A DNA stretch of 32,841 bases from the NCBI GenBank assembly GCA_036265535.1, contig DATAOV010000068.1:1-32841 (forward strand), read 5' to 3'. Numbering within the stretch: position 1 is the stretch's first letter; the number at the start of each line of letters is the position of its first letter. The DNA comes from AC-32 sp036265535 (GTDB taxonomy: Bacteria; Actinomycetota; Thermoleophilia; Gaiellales; Gaiellaceae). This document shows, one piece after another, positions 14,344 to 22,564 of this stretch. The notes below the pieces were generated by a model. That model had not been told where the DNA came from and ran no database searches. It saw only the letters and a list, made by a program, of their open reading frames with translations. A program made the position numbers and the translations under genes.

Positions 14344-15504
14344 TCACTGGCGTGGGCGCCGCAGCGAGGCCGCGTCGGCCCAGACCGGCCCTCCGCGGCG
14401 ATCGAGCGGGACGAAGTCGAGCCCGTCAGGCGTGCGGAGGTAACCCGGCCTCGCCGAGGGCGCGTTCGCGTGCCCGTAGTGCCACACCACGCGCCGCGTT
14501 CGCGGGTCGATCACGAGCACACGGTCGCGAAAGTCGTCGCTGACGGCGATGTGCCCGTTCGGGAGCGCCAGTGCGAGTGACGGGTGATCGAGCGCCCATG
14601 GGCCACTGGGCGGCCCATAGCGCCAGAGCACCCTGCCGCGCCGGTTCATGATCACGATGTGGCCCGGGCTGCTGTAGTCGGCGAGCAAGACCCGGCCGCC
14701 GGTGAGGAGCTGAGGGTCGGAGGGATAAGCCACGGGCGCTTGCACCGACCAGATCAGCCTGCCCCCGGGCCCGATCCGGTCGACCCAGTGGCCGGGGATC
14801 TCGCTGATCAGCACGCCGCCGTCGGAGAGCGGCGTGTCCCCGTTGACCGCGCCGAAGGTGCGCGGCGGGTCGTGTGCGCAGACGCCCGTGCGCCCGAGCT
14901 GGCGGACGATTCGGTGGGCGTGCAACCAGATCACCCGGCAGTTGTAGGCATCGGCGACGACGACCACGCTGTTGCCCAGCGGGTAGGCATCGTCGGGCGT
15001 GTTCAACAGCCCAGGGCCGGAGCCGCGAACCCCCGGCACGCCGTAGAGGTGGACGCGGCGATGAGTGCGCACGCCGATCGAGACGATCGTGTGCGCCTCT
15101 TCCTCGTTGGCGACGATCGAGTGGCCGCCTGGCGCGACGAAGCTGTCGTCGTTGAAGTTGAGGTGGACGCCGCGACGGAGGTCGCGGCTAGTCGGGAAGC
15201 GCCAAAGGATCCGGTGGCCCTGGCCCACGAGCACGATTCGGTCGTTGCCTCGGTCGGCGATCAGCAACGCTCCATGAAGCGGTCCGCGCGCGATGGGTCT
15301 GACGTGCGCGTGCGCCGGTAGCCTCGACCTCTTCCCAGGCGAGTCGTCCGACAGGCCAGGCCGATCGGTGTCGGCCCAGGCGGCAGTCGCAGCCGCCGCG
15401 GCGCCGAGCACCAGCAGCACGGCGAAGAGAATCCGACGGCGACGGCGACGGTCGCGGGCGCGGCGGCGCAAAGCGGTACGCGAGCTGGCGTTGCGAGGAG
15501 GCAT
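14344..15504 (-). CDS. Membrane-anchored beta-propeller protein
   Basis: A 386-residue protein. The N-terminus is extremely basic (RRRARDRRRRRR, about 13-24) followed by one membrane segment (ILFAVLLVLGAAAAATAAWA, 25-44), so the rest is outside. Residues 70-375 contain repeated blade-like units, each with a turn then a Trp strand: RIVLVGQGHRILWRFP, CRVIWLHAHRIVRQLG, RIGPGGRLIWSVQ, IVIMNRRGRVLWRYG and VLVIDPRTRRVVWHYG. This pattern fits a PQQ-like, NHL-like or arylsulfotransferase-like propeller. Catalytic residues of arylsulfotransferases are not evident, so a binding or scaffold role is as likely. ATG 15504 is the only reasonable start; no close -10 is seen. Confidence 0.75.
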   Translation of the reverse strand: MPPRNASSRTALRRRARDRRRRRRILFAVLLVLGAAAAATAAWADTDRPGLSDDSPGKRSRLPAHAHVRPIARGPLHGALLIADRGNDRIVLVGQGHRILWRFPTSRDLRRGVHLNFNDDSFVAPGGHSIVANEEEAHTIVSIGVRTHRRVHLYGVPGVRGSGPGLLNTPDDAYPLGNSVVVVADAYNCRVIWLHAHRIVRQLGRTGVCAHDPPRTFGAVNGDTPLSDGGVLISEIPGHWVDRIGPGGRLIWSVQAPVAYPSDPQLLTGGRVLLADYSSPGHIVIMNRRGRVLWRYGPPSGPWALDHPSLALALPNGHIAVSDDFRDRVLVIDPRTRRVVWHYGHANAPSARPGYLRTPDGLDFVPLDRRGGPVWADAASLRRPRQ

Positions 15505-15524
15505 GCGGGCGGGGAGAGCGCACC

Positions 15525-15539
15525 GAGGCTAGCAGCCTC
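15525..15539. repeat. Short perfect hairpin in the 126-base gap before the beta-propeller gene
   Basis: GAGGCT and AGCCTC flank a three-base AGC spacer. The hairpin lies 21 bases upstream of the beta-propeller ATG and 92 bases beyond the AlkA stop codon. It may be a terminator for the minus-strand transcript from upstream or a regulatory site. The rest of the gap shows nothing I can name. Confidence 0.35.
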
Positions 15540-15630
15540 TTCCGGACGGAGCGTCGGTCCGCCTCGGCTCGCGAACGACCCGCGTCTCGGTCGTATGCGC
15601 AGCTGTTCACCGGCCAGGCCGTCAACCGAC

Positions 15631-16452
15631 TCAGGTCCGCTCAGCCTGCACCCGAAGCCCTGTCAGGAGGTAGTGCGCCGTCAGGTTCTGGAAGGGCTCG
15701 AAGCGCGCGCCGAACTCGCGGATGTCGCCCGCCTCCGGATAGAAGGCGAGCACCGCCTTCCGCAGCGCGAGGTCCCCCGCCGGCCAGGCCCGGGGTCGCG
15801 CGAGGTGGCGGGCGAGGAACCAGTCCGCCGTCCACTCGCCGAGCCCGCGGACGGATACCAGGCGCGCCTTTACCTCCTCGTCGGGCAGGGCGGCAAGCTC
15901 CTCGAGATCGACCGGCTCTGCGGCGAGGCCGAGCACGTACTCAGCCTTGCGGTTGGAGAAACCCAGGGCGACGAGATCGTCGTGGCTCACCCGTCGCAGG
16001 CTCTTCGCGGTCGGAAAGGCGTAGGCGGCGCCGACGCGGCGCCCGAAGCGCTGGATCAGCCGGTTCCGGATCGCGAACGCCGCGTGCAGCGAGACCTGCT
16101 GCGCGGTGATCGACGTGACGAGGCTCTCGAAGGGCTCGGGCGAGAGCGGAGGCCGGAAGCCCGCGAGCCTGCGGGTCAGGCGGCGGAGCACCGGATCCGT
16201 GCGAGCCCAGGCGTAGAAGGGCTCGAGCTCGAACTCGAGACCGAGGAACTTGCGAACGACCGGCCGGGTCTCGGCGTCGAGCGGTTCGACCCGGACGCCG
16301 CGGTGCGCGGCCTCGATCCGCACCTCGCGGTTTCCAACGACGCGGTGCAGCGCCCCGTCCTGCCACAGGTTCGCCAGGTCGGGGCCGAACGAGAGGTATC
16401 GCTCCGTGGAGAGGTCGAAGTCATAGGGCTCCGGCAGCCTCAGAAGCGGCAT
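15631..16452 (-). CDS. alkA: DNA-3-methyladenine glycosylase II (AlkA-type HhH-GPD)
   Basis: Excises alkylated bases during base-excision repair. The 273-residue protein has an N-terminal beta domain (1-85, PEPYDFDLSTERYLSFGPD), the helical core with SLVTSITAQQVSLHAAFAIRNRLI (110-133), the helix-hairpin-helix VSVRGLGEWTADWFLARH (199-216) and the catalytic aspartate in WPAGDLALRKA (D227). The VRGLGEWTA hairpin and Asp spacing match AlkA. No iron-sulfur Cys cluster is present, as expected. The ATG lies two bases after the stop of the HAD phosphatase, so the pair is co-transcribed. Confidence 0.9.
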   Translation of the reverse strand: MPLLRLPEPYDFDLSTERYLSFGPDLANLWQDGALHRVVGNREVRIEAAHRGVRVEPLDAETRPVVRKFLGLEFELEPFYAWARTDPVLRRLTRRLAGFRPPLSPEPFESLVTSITAQQVSLHAAFAIRNRLIQRFGRRVGAAYAFPTAKSLRRVSHDDLVALGFSNRKAEYVLGLAAEPVDLEELAALPDEEVKARLVSVRGLGEWTADWFLARHLARPRAWPAGDLALRKAVLAFYPEAGDIREFGARFEPFQNLTAHYLLTGLRVQAERT

Positions 16453-16454
16453 CT

Positions 16455-17060
16455 CTACAAGGCCAACGCGAGCGCGCGGAAATCCGTGAGCTTGGCAAAC
16501 GGGACGTTGCTCTCACGAAGCCAGCGCGCCAAGTTGCCCGTCGCGAAGACCCGGTCGGCAGCGAGCGCGGCGCAGAGATCGGAGTGGCTGTCGCCCGCGT
16601 AGACGACCTCGACGCCGTTCGGGAGGTCGCCGCGCTTGCACGGCTCGCCGCAAACCGGACAGCTCTCGGCGACCCGGAAGCGGACGCGCCAGCCGTCCGG
16701 CCGCGGCTCGACGTGGTTGGCACGGAGCTCCACGGCGTCGACGAGCCCCCTGCGTTCCAGGACCGGCTCGATCATCTCGTGGAAGCCGCTCGAGACGATC
16801 AGCGGCCGGTGAGCGCGGGCGAGCTCGGCGAAGCCAGGCCTGATCCGGACGTGCTCGAGCAGCCAGGGCACCACCTCGTCCAGAGGCGCGGTCACGGTCG
16901 AGAACTCCTCGCAGATGACGTCGTTCAGCGTCATCGTCCGGCCGAGCGCGGCCTCGACGCGCTCGTAGACCTCGGGGTCTCCGAACTCCTGCAGCACGAG
17001 GTCGAGCGTGTCCCGCTCGGTGACGGTCCCGTCCCAGTCGAGCACGATGCGCGGCTTCAC
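16455..17060 (-). CDS. HAD-superfamily phosphatase with a Cys-rich cap (MtnX/SerB-like)
   Basis: A 201-residue phosphatase. It has the nucleophile motif VLDWDGTVTERD (D8, D10), motif II IVSSGFHEMI (S90/S91) and the acidic motif YAGDSHSDLCAA (D157, D161). In between lies CPVCGEPCKRGDLP (C134, C137, C141), a probable metal-binding element seen in the MtnX-like branch. Possible substrates include phosphoserine, 2-hydroxy-3-keto-5-methylthiopentenyl-1-phosphate and sugar phosphates. Lying downstream of nagZ, a MurNAc- or hexosamine-phosphate role is conceivable but unsupported. GTG 17060 is chosen by homology; the frame upstream overlaps nagZ. No other methionine-salvage genes are present. Confidence 0.8.
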   Translation of the reverse strand: MKPRIVLDWDGTVTERDTLDLVLQEFGDPEVYERVEAALGRTMTLNDVICEEFSTVTAPLDEVVPWLLEHVRIRPGFAELARAHRPLIVSSGFHEMIEPVLERRGLVDAVELRANHVEPRPDGWRVRFRVAESCPVCGEPCKRGDLPNGVEVVYAGDSHSDLCAALAADRVFATGNLARWLRESNVPFAKLTDFRALALAL

Positions 17061-17086
17061 GGCCGCACGTTGCCTGAAAACCGTGC

Positions 17087-18484
17087 TCAGCCGCCGGCGA
17101 AGAGCTCGGCCGCGGCCTGGAGGTTCGCCCGGCCGGCGCCGTGCGTCGCCACGAAGGCTCGAGCATCCGGCGGCCGCCACTCAGGCAAGCCCGTCTCCAC
17201 CACGACCGAGCCCGGAGGCACCAGCTCACGCTGCCAGGGATGACGGTGGGCATCGCGCAGGACGACGACGAGCGGCCGCTCGCGGTCGAGCGGCGGCAGC
17301 GGTTCTCCCTGCCCCACGCGAATCGTCTCCGCCCCGAGGAGCTCGCCCAGCCCGTGGTGCGCCTCGCCGGCTGCGATCGTCGGCTCCGGCCAGAGCTCGA
17401 TCACGACGGGCTCTCCGACGAGAGACGGATCGCCCTCCACGCGGAGCGCGCGGCGCGCAGCCTCCGCTCCCGCCTCGCGGTCGTGATGCCGCCTCGGCGA
17501 CGAAGCCCAGGCCGCCGTCTCGCGAACCCGCTCGGCCGCTTCGAGCACCCGTTGCTCGGCCAAGCCCCCGCCTTCAATCGCCCGGACGATCGCCGCTCGA
17601 AGGCTCTCGACCTCCGAAGGCTCCCGATCCGCTCCGAGGCAGAGCGCATCGGCTCCGGCGGCGAGCGCACATACGCCGCCGGCCGCGATTCCGACCGTGT
17701 CGCTGATCGAACGCATCTCCAGCGCGTCGGTCATGACGAGCCCCTGGAAACCGAGCTCCGAGCGGAGCAGGCCGATCAGCTCCGGGCTGAGCGTCGCGGG
17801 CTCGTCGGCAAGCGCGGGGAAGCGGATGTGCGCGGTCATCACCGCGCGGACGCCGGCCCGTACCGCCGCGCGGAACGGCGGCAGCGCCCGCCGAACGAGC
17901 GTCTCGCGGTCGATCTGCGCCGTCGGCAGCTCGAGATGCGAGTCGGCCGCGGTCTCGCCGTGGCCGGGAAAGTGCTTGGCGCAGGCGGCGACGCCGACGC
18001 TCTGCATTCCCTTCACGAACGCTCCGACGTGCCGGGCCACGAGCTCGGGATCCGAGCCGAAGGAGCGGACGCCCACGATCGGGTTCGCCGGATCGACGAT
18101 CACGTCCGCGACGGGCGCGAGGTCGAGGTTGAGGCCTGCAGTCGCGAGCTCGCCGCCGATCCCGGCCGCCACGCGCCTGGTCAGCTCCACGTCGTCGACG
18201 GCGCCGAGCGCGAGGTTTCCGGGAAACGAGCTCCCGGCCCCGGCCTCGAGCCGTGTGACGTCACCGCCCTCCTCGTCGACTGCGATCAGGAGATCGGGTT
18301 TCTCGGCACGGAGCGACGAGGCGAGCGCGGAGATCTGCTCGGGGTCGCGCAGGTTGCGGGCGAAGAGGACGACGCCGCCGATCCCCTCCGCGAGCTCGCC
18401 CCGGAGCCAGTCCGGCGGCTCGAGGCCGTAAAAGCCGGGGAAGATGCAAGCGGCCGCGGCGGGCGCGAGCCCGCCTGGGCTCAT
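17087..18484 (-). CDS. nagZ: Cytoplasmic beta-N-acetylhexosaminidase, GH3 family (NagZ type)
   Basis: Cleaves terminal beta-GlcNAc from muropeptide sugars (GlcNAc-MurNAc). The 465-residue protein shows GGVVLFARNLRD (36-47), IAVDEEGGDVTRLE (67-80), KHFPGHGETAADSHLELP (170-187, the family-specific catalytic-loop motif) and the nucleophile in VMTDALEM (D253). Residues 330-465 are the extra C-terminal domain found in longer Gram-positive-type NagZ. No signal peptide is visible: the N-terminus goes straight into the first barrel strand (AACIFPGFYG), so it should act in the cytoplasm on imported sugar. Its ATG overlaps the permease stop (ATGA), making it the last gene of the transporter operon. Confidence 0.92.
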   Translation of the reverse strand: MSPGGLAPAAAACIFPGFYGLEPPDWLRGELAEGIGGVVLFARNLRDPEQISALASSLRAEKPDLLIAVDEEGGDVTRLEAGAGSSFPGNLALGAVDDVELTRRVAAGIGGELATAGLNLDLAPVADVIVDPANPIVGVRSFGSDPELVARHVGAFVKGMQSVGVAACAKHFPGHGETAADSHLELPTAQIDRETLVRRALPPFRAAVRAGVRAVMTAHIRFPALADEPATLSPELIGLLRSELGFQGLVMTDALEMRSISDTVGIAAGGVCALAAGADALCLGADREPSEVESLRAAIVRAIEGGGLAEQRVLEAAERVRETAAWASSPRRHHDREAGAEAARRALRVEGDPSLVGEPVVIELWPEPTIAAGEAHHGLGELLGAETIRVGQGEPLPPLDRERPLVVVLRDAHRHPWQRELVPPGSVVVETGLPEWRPPDARAFVATHGAGRANLQAAAELFAGG

Positions 18485-19311
18485 CCGCGAACCGCGCCGG
18501 CGGTGAGGCCAAACGCGATCTTGCGCTGGACGATCACGAAGAAGATCACTACCGGCAGCGCGGTCAGCGTCGCCCCGGCCATCAGCGGCCCCCAGGCGGT
18601 CCCGCGGCTCGTGCTGAAGTTCGCCAGCCAGAGCGTGAGCGTCTGCTTCTCGGGGCTGTGCAGGAGGACATAGGCCATGATGAACTCGTTCCACGCCTGG
18701 ATGAAGGCGAAGATCGAGGTGGCCACCAGGCCCGGCCCCACGAGCGGCAGAAGCACGCGCACGAAGGCTCCGAAACGGGTCGTGCCGTCGACCATCGACG
18801 CCTCCTCGAGGTCCTTGGGCACCCCGAGCATGAACCCCCGCAGCGTCCAGATCGTGAACGGTAAGACGAAGGTCAGGTACGTGACGATCACCCCGCTGAG
18901 CTTGTCCACCTGGTCGGCCTTCGAGAGCACCAGGAAGATCGGGATGATCAGCGCGGTCAGCGGGATCATCTGCACGGCGATGATCAGGACGATGAACGCG
19001 CGCCGACCGTAGAAACCGAACTTGGCGATCGCAAGCGCCGCCAGGAACGCGAGCACCATCGAGAGCAGCACGACCGCGACCGCGATGACGATGCTGTTCT
19101 TCACCGAGGCCCAGAAGTGCGCCCGGTGGATCGCGTCGGTGAAGTTCGAGATCGTCGGGTGGTACGGGAACCAGACGGGCGGGTCGGAGAAGATGTCCTG
19201 GCCGCGCTTGAACCCGGTCGCGACCATCCAGTACACCGGGAAGATCATCACGCCGAACACGCCGAGCGCGAGCGCGTTCAAACCGACCTTCCGGGCCCGG
19301 CTCCTCCTCAC
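18481..19311 (-). CDS. Sugar ABC-transporter permease (MalG type)
   Basis: A 276-residue membrane protein with six predicted helices: about 10-30, 75-100, 110-130, 140-165, 190-215 and 245-265. The ATPase-contact loop EEASMVDGTTRFGAFVRVLLPLVGPGL (the EAA motif) is present. It forms the channel with the MalF-type permease encoded just upstream. The GTG start (19311) overlaps that gene's stop as GTGA; the longer open frame upstream is a shadow of the partner gene. In sugar-type importers of this class the ligand is set by the binding protein (20302-21603). Confidence 0.93.
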   Translation of the reverse strand: MRRSRARKVGLNALALGVFGVMIFPVYWMVATGFKRGQDIFSDPPVWFPYHPTISNFTDAIHRAHFWASVKNSIVIAVAVVLLSMVLAFLAALAIAKFGFYGRRAFIVLIIAVQMIPLTALIIPIFLVLSKADQVDKLSGVIVTYLTFVLPFTIWTLRGFMLGVPKDLEEASMVDGTTRFGAFVRVLLPLVGPGLVATSIFAFIQAWNEFIMAYVLLHSPEKQTLTLWLANFSTSRGTAWGPLMAGATLTALPVVIFFVIVQRKIAFGLTAGAVRG

Positions 19312-20270
19312 GACAGCTCTCCGATCTTCACCATCTCGCGGATGTAGACGAAGCTGACGACGAGCAGGATTCCGACCGTCACGAGTGAGATCGCCGAGCC
19401 GAGCCCGTACTCGCTCTGGCCGAAGGCGTTCTGGTACGCGTAGACCGACATCACGTAGTAGTCGGGCCCCGGTTTTCCGTCGAGCATGATCCAGATCTGG
19501 GTGAACGCCTGGAAGTCCCAGATGATCGAGAGGCTGATCAGGATCACGAACAGGGGCTTCATCAGTGGCACGGTCACGTCGAAGAAGGTCCGCCAGGCGG
19601 GGGCGCCGTCCATCGACGCCGCCTCGACGAGCTCCCTCGGCACCTGCGTCAGGCCCGCGTAGAGCGTGATCGCCACGAACGGGATCGCGCCCCAGACGAC
19701 GAGCGCGGTGATCACGCTCCAGCCGCTCCACGGGTTCACGAACCAGTCGTGGTGGTTGTAGTTGCCGATGTGCAGGAAGGTCAGCAGCCAGTTGAGGACG
19801 CCGAACTCGTAATCGACCATCCAGCGCCAGATGTCGACAGCGACTACGACCGGGGTTGCCCAGACGAAGATCAGCCCGGCCGTCAGCAGCAGCCGCATCT
19901 TCGAGCCGAGCTCCGCAAGCAGTAGGGCGATCAGCGTCCCGAGCACCATCGTCAGAGACACGCACGCCGCCGTGAACGCCAGCGTGCGGGCGACCACATG
20001 CCAGAACTCGGGGTCGTGGAAGATCTGGGCGAAGTTGGCGGTGCCAACCCACTCGCCCTTGTGCCTCACGAGCTGGAAGAGCCCGTAGTGCTCCAGCGAG
20101 AGGCGCACCATGTAGTAGAGCGGGTACGCGAGCACCGCCGCGATCACGGCCGACGCCGGCACGAGGAGCAGGTACGGCGCGCTCCACGAGCCGGCGAGGC
20201 TGAGGGGGCGCCGCCGCCGCCGGCCCACGAGCGTGGGCTCGGCGACGGCGGCCGGGAAGCGGGAGCTCAC
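19308..20270 (-). CDS. Sugar ABC-transporter permease (MalF type)
   Basis: A 320-residue membrane protein. A basic N-terminus (GRRRRRP) precedes the first helix (APYLLLVPASAVIAAVLAYPLYYMV, about 31-55). Further helices are near 95-120, 125-150, 185-208, 235-260 and 290-312. The EAA loop VEAASMDGAPAWRTFFDVTVPLMKP is intact. GTG 20270 lies 31 bases after the binding-protein stop. That gap holds a small hairpin and no promoter, so the genes form one operon: binding protein, MalF-type, MalG-type, NagZ. Confidence 0.93.
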   Translation of the reverse strand: MSSRFPAAVAEPTLVGRRRRRPLSLAGSWSAPYLLLVPASAVIAAVLAYPLYYMVRLSLEHYGLFQLVRHKGEWVGTANFAQIFHDPEFWHVVARTLAFTAACVSLTMVLGTLIALLLAELGSKMRLLLTAGLIFVWATPVVVAVDIWRWMVDYEFGVLNWLLTFLHIGNYNHHDWFVNPWSGWSVITALVVWGAIPFVAITLYAGLTQVPRELVEAASMDGAPAWRTFFDVTVPLMKPLFVILISLSIIWDFQAFTQIWIMLDGKPGPDYYVMSVYAYQNAFGQSEYGLGSAISLVTVGILLVVSFVYIREMVKIGELS

Positions 20271-20274
20271 GGCT

Positions 20275-20289
20275 GAAGCATCCCGCTTC
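20275..20289 (-). repeat. Small hairpin between the binding-protein and permease genes
   Basis: GAAGC and GCTTC arms (20275-20279, 20285-20289) flank a five-base loop in the 31-base gap. Hairpins at this position in sugar importers often protect the upstream mRNA so that binding protein is made in excess. The stem is short, so support is limited. Confidence 0.3.
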
Positions 20290-20301
20290 CCGTCGAAAGG
20301 G

Positions 20302-21603
20302 TCACGACTTTGCGTTCAGGATCTTCGTGACCTGCTGGCTGTACTTGTGCGCCACGGACTTGACGCTGCCCTTGTTGGTCAGGAGCGCCGTGCCCATGGC
20401 CTTGAGCACGTTGGCCTTCTCGACGTTGACCCAGTTCGGGGCCGTCGGGATGAACCAGCTGTACTTGGCCGCCTTCGCAAACGGCGCGAGGGCGGGGTTG
20501 TTCTTGTTCACGTTCGCCAGCGTGGTCGTGTTGGCGATGTTCCCGGCCTTGGCGATGATCTTCTGCGAAGCGGTGCCGGTGAACGCCTTGATCCAGTCGG
20601 CGCCGAGGCTCTTGTGCTGGGCCGAGATCGGGATCGCCAGATCCGAGCCGCCGAGAAAGGTCGGCATGTACCGGCCCTTGATGTGGCTCGGCATCGGGTA
20701 CGCGCCCATCTTCGCGGCGAACGACTTCGGCGCGGCGCCGCCCTTCGGGTCGAACACGTACGGCCACTCCCAGCCGTTGCCGATGAACGCCGCAGCCCGG
20801 CTCTTGGCGAACGGGATGCTCGGGTACGGGTGGGCCTCGTCGTTGGTCTTGGTGGCGCGCGAGAGCTTCAGCACCATCGACTTGTAGGCGGTGAGCGCCT
20901 GTACGGCCTTCGGCGCGTCGAAGACGGCCTTCCACTTGCCGTTCTGGGGGACGGCGATGTCGCCACCCCAGTCCTTGACGAAGGTCATCATCACGTACCA
21001 GTTCTGCCCCGGCTCGTAGAAGGCGGAGAAGTTCGAGTTCTTGCCGAACTTCTTCATCAGCTTCGTGCCGGTGGAGAGGAACCGCGAGTAGGTGGTCGGG
21101 GCCTTCTTGACTCCAACCGCGGCGTACATGTCCTTGCGGTAGATGACGGCGCGGGCCCCTGCGTAGTACGGGACGCAGTAGAGCTTGCCGTTGTAGCTGC
21201 ACGAGGACTTGAGGCCCGCGAGCCAGGTCTTCGAGTTCGGGTAGTTCGCGGCCTTGATCGCCGAGAGCGCCCCGGCGGCCATGTACTTCGTGGTTTGCGT
21301 GTTCCCGAGCTCGATCACGTCGGGCGCGCTGTTCGCGGCCAGCGCCGCGTCGAACTTCTGGAGCAGACTGTCCCAGCTCTGGTACTGGATGTTCACGTCG
21401 ACGCCGGGGTGCTGCGCCTTGAAGGCGTTGTTCGCCGCGGTGAGTGCACCCGGCCAGCCGTTCTCCGCGTCCGTCATCACCCAGACGACAACCTCGTTTG
21501 CCGCAGCCTTCCGCGTCGACTGTCGTGTGCTGCCCGACGCGGTCGAAGCCGCGACTGCGAGTGCAACCGCGAGAACGACTGCGGCAGAAATGCGTGCTTT
21601 CAT
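20302..21603 (-). CDS. Extracellular sugar-binding protein of an ABC importer (family 1)
   Basis: A 433-residue exported protein: signal peptide about 1-23 (ISAAVVLAVALAVAASTASG), then NEVVVWVMTDAENGWPGALTAANNAFKAQHPGVDVNIQYQSWDSLLQKFDAALAANSAPDVIELGNTQTTKYMAAGAL, the classic start of carbohydrate-binding family 1 proteins. It contains PYYAGARAVIYRKDMY and FLGGSDLAIPI. There is no lipobox Cys after the signal peptide, unusual for a Gram-positive-type lineage without an outer membrane. AAGGAGA precedes the ATG, a strong Shine-Dalgarno. The neighbouring NagZ, MurQ and NagA argue for a GlcNAc- or MurNAc-containing ligand, such as a muropeptide-derived or chitin-derived disaccharide. Confidence 0.92.
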   Translation of the reverse strand: MKARISAAVVLAVALAVAASTASGSTRQSTRKAAANEVVVWVMTDAENGWPGALTAANNAFKAQHPGVDVNIQYQSWDSLLQKFDAALAANSAPDVIELGNTQTTKYMAAGALSAIKAANYPNSKTWLAGLKSSCSYNGKLYCVPYYAGARAVIYRKDMYAAVGVKKAPTTYSRFLSTGTKLMKKFGKNSNFSAFYEPGQNWYVMMTFVKDWGGDIAVPQNGKWKAVFDAPKAVQALTAYKSMVLKLSRATKTNDEAHPYPSIPFAKSRAAAFIGNGWEWPYVFDPKGGAAPKSFAAKMGAYPMPSHIKGRYMPTFLGGSDLAIPISAQHKSLGADWIKAFTGTASQKIIAKAGNIANTTTLANVNKNNPALAPFAKAAKYSWFIPTAPNWVNVEKANVLKAMGTALLTNKGSVKSVAHKYSQQVTKILNAKS

Positions 21604-21687
21604 GTCGATCTCCTTGGCTCTAGCGGTCGACCCGCGCTCGCCGTTCCCCTGGCGGCCTGCTCGAACGGCGCGCGGCGGCCGCGATTA

Positions 21688-21703
21688 ATTGGTGCATACC
21701 ACT
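21688..21703. promoter_or_regulatory. DasR/NagR-type operator upstream of the sugar-binding-protein gene
   Basis: ATTGGTGCATACCACT compares with the dre consensus ACTGGTCTAGACCACT: TGGT and ACCA half-sites with the same spacing and the same terminal ACT. It lies 85-100 bases before the start codon and just downstream of the candidate -35, where bound repressor would block initiation or elongation. Confidence 0.65.
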
Positions 21704-21740
21704 TGGCCACGGGGCGCACATTCGCACACTTCGGTCCCGG

Positions 21741-21755
21741 ATGTCAAGACCACAT
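21741..21755 (-). promoter_or_regulatory. TTGACA -35 merged with an operator half-site (sugar-binding-protein promoter)
   Basis: On the minus strand the run TGTGGTC-TTGACA (21754-21742) contains a consensus -35 (21747-21742) directly joined to the TGGTC half of a dre-type site. The matching -10 is weak: GAATGT 18 bases downstream. The same TGTGGTC-TTG arrangement recurs before the ATPase gene. Confidence 0.5.
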
Positions 21756-21790
21756 TCTCCCGATCGTGCTCTGGTCGGGCTTTGCGAGGC

Positions 21791-22564
21791 TCAGGCACCG
21801 TCGGGTTGGTCTTGACCAACACTGTCGTTGCGGGTGATCCCGGCCAGCGCGGGTCGGTGCGGAGACGGCACCGCCGTGAGGTCGGTGACCAATCGGTAAC
21901 GGTCGCCGCGGTAGATCGAATGGACGAACTCCACGATCTCTCCTCGCTCCGACCGGGTCACCCGTTCGAACAGAAAAGCAGGCGAGTGGAGCGGCACGCC
22001 GAGCGCGTCGGATTCGTCCTCGTTCGTCACCGTCGGCTCGATGGTCTGCATCCCGCCTGCGATCACGATTCCGTAGCGGGAGCGCAGCAGCTCGTAGAAC
22101 GACTGACCCTCGAGGTCGCCTGCGCTCAGGCCGGGCACGAGCGCCTCGCGGACGTGCAGCGTCTCGATCGCCATGGATTCCCGATCGGCCAGCCGAAGCC
22201 GCTTGGCGACCACGATTCGCTCCGAAGGGGAGACGTGGAGGAAACGGCCGAGGCGGGCTCCGGCCGGAACGACCTCGAGCCCGAGCGTCTTGCTTCCCGG
22301 CGCCATCCCGCGCCGCCGCATGTCCTCGGTGAACGAGGTCATCGTCAGCTCCTGGGCGATCTTCGGCTCGCTGACGAAGGTGCCCGAGCCGCGGCGGCGG
22401 ATCAGGTACCCCTCGCGCGCAAGATCGTCGAGGGCGGCACGAACGGTCAGGCGCGAGACGCCGAGATCCGCGCTCAGCTGCCGCTCCGACGGAATCGCCT
22501 CCCCGACGCCGAGCCGGTCGATCAGGTCGAAGACCTGGTCGCGCGTTTCGCGCTGCTTGGTCAC
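21791..22564 (-). CDS. GntR/UTRA transcriptional regulator (DasR/NagR-like)
   Basis: A 257-residue repressor-type protein. The N-terminal winged helix (about 8-68) has IPSERQLSADLGVSRLTVRAALDDLAREGYLIRRRGSGTFV. The C-terminal UTRA ligand domain (85-245) has GLEVVPAGARLGRFLHVSPSERIVVAKRLRLADRESMAIETLHV and FVHSIYRGDRYRL. Members of this HutC branch such as DasR and NagR bind GlcN-6-P or GlcNAc-6-P, both intermediates of the adjacent pathway. The GTG start overlaps the ATPase stop (GTGA), so it is translated with the ATPase. TGGT-N4-ACCA sites near its own, the importer and the murQ promoters imply local control and autoregulation. Confidence 0.9.
   Translation of the reverse strand: MTKQRETRDQVFDLIDRLGVGEAIPSERQLSADLGVSRLTVRAALDDLAREGYLIRRRGSGTFVSEPKIAQELTMTSFTEDMRRRGMAPGSKTLGLEVVPAGARLGRFLHVSPSERIVVAKRLRLADRESMAIETLHVREALVPGLSAGDLEGQSFYELLRSRYGIVIAGGMQTIEPTVTNEDESDALGVPLHSPAFLFERVTRSERGEIVEFVHSIYRGDRYRLVTDLTAVPSPHRPALAGITRNDSVGQDQPDGA
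21805..21820. promoter_or_regulatory. Perfect dre-like palindrome inside the 3' end of the regulator gene
   Basis: GTTGGTC-TT-GACCAAC is a perfect 7+2+7 inverted repeat and the best match to the operator pattern in the locus. It lies within the last codons of the GntR gene, about 200 bases before the sugar-binding-protein start, so it could be an auxiliary operator or a roadblock to read-through. Confidence 0.55.

Noticed and set aside
18485..18694. Longer start for nagZ that would place it behind extra N-terminal sequence
   Set aside because: The extra residues are the permease 3' end read in another frame; ATG 18484 begins directly at the family's first strand and overlaps the permease stop as ATGA.
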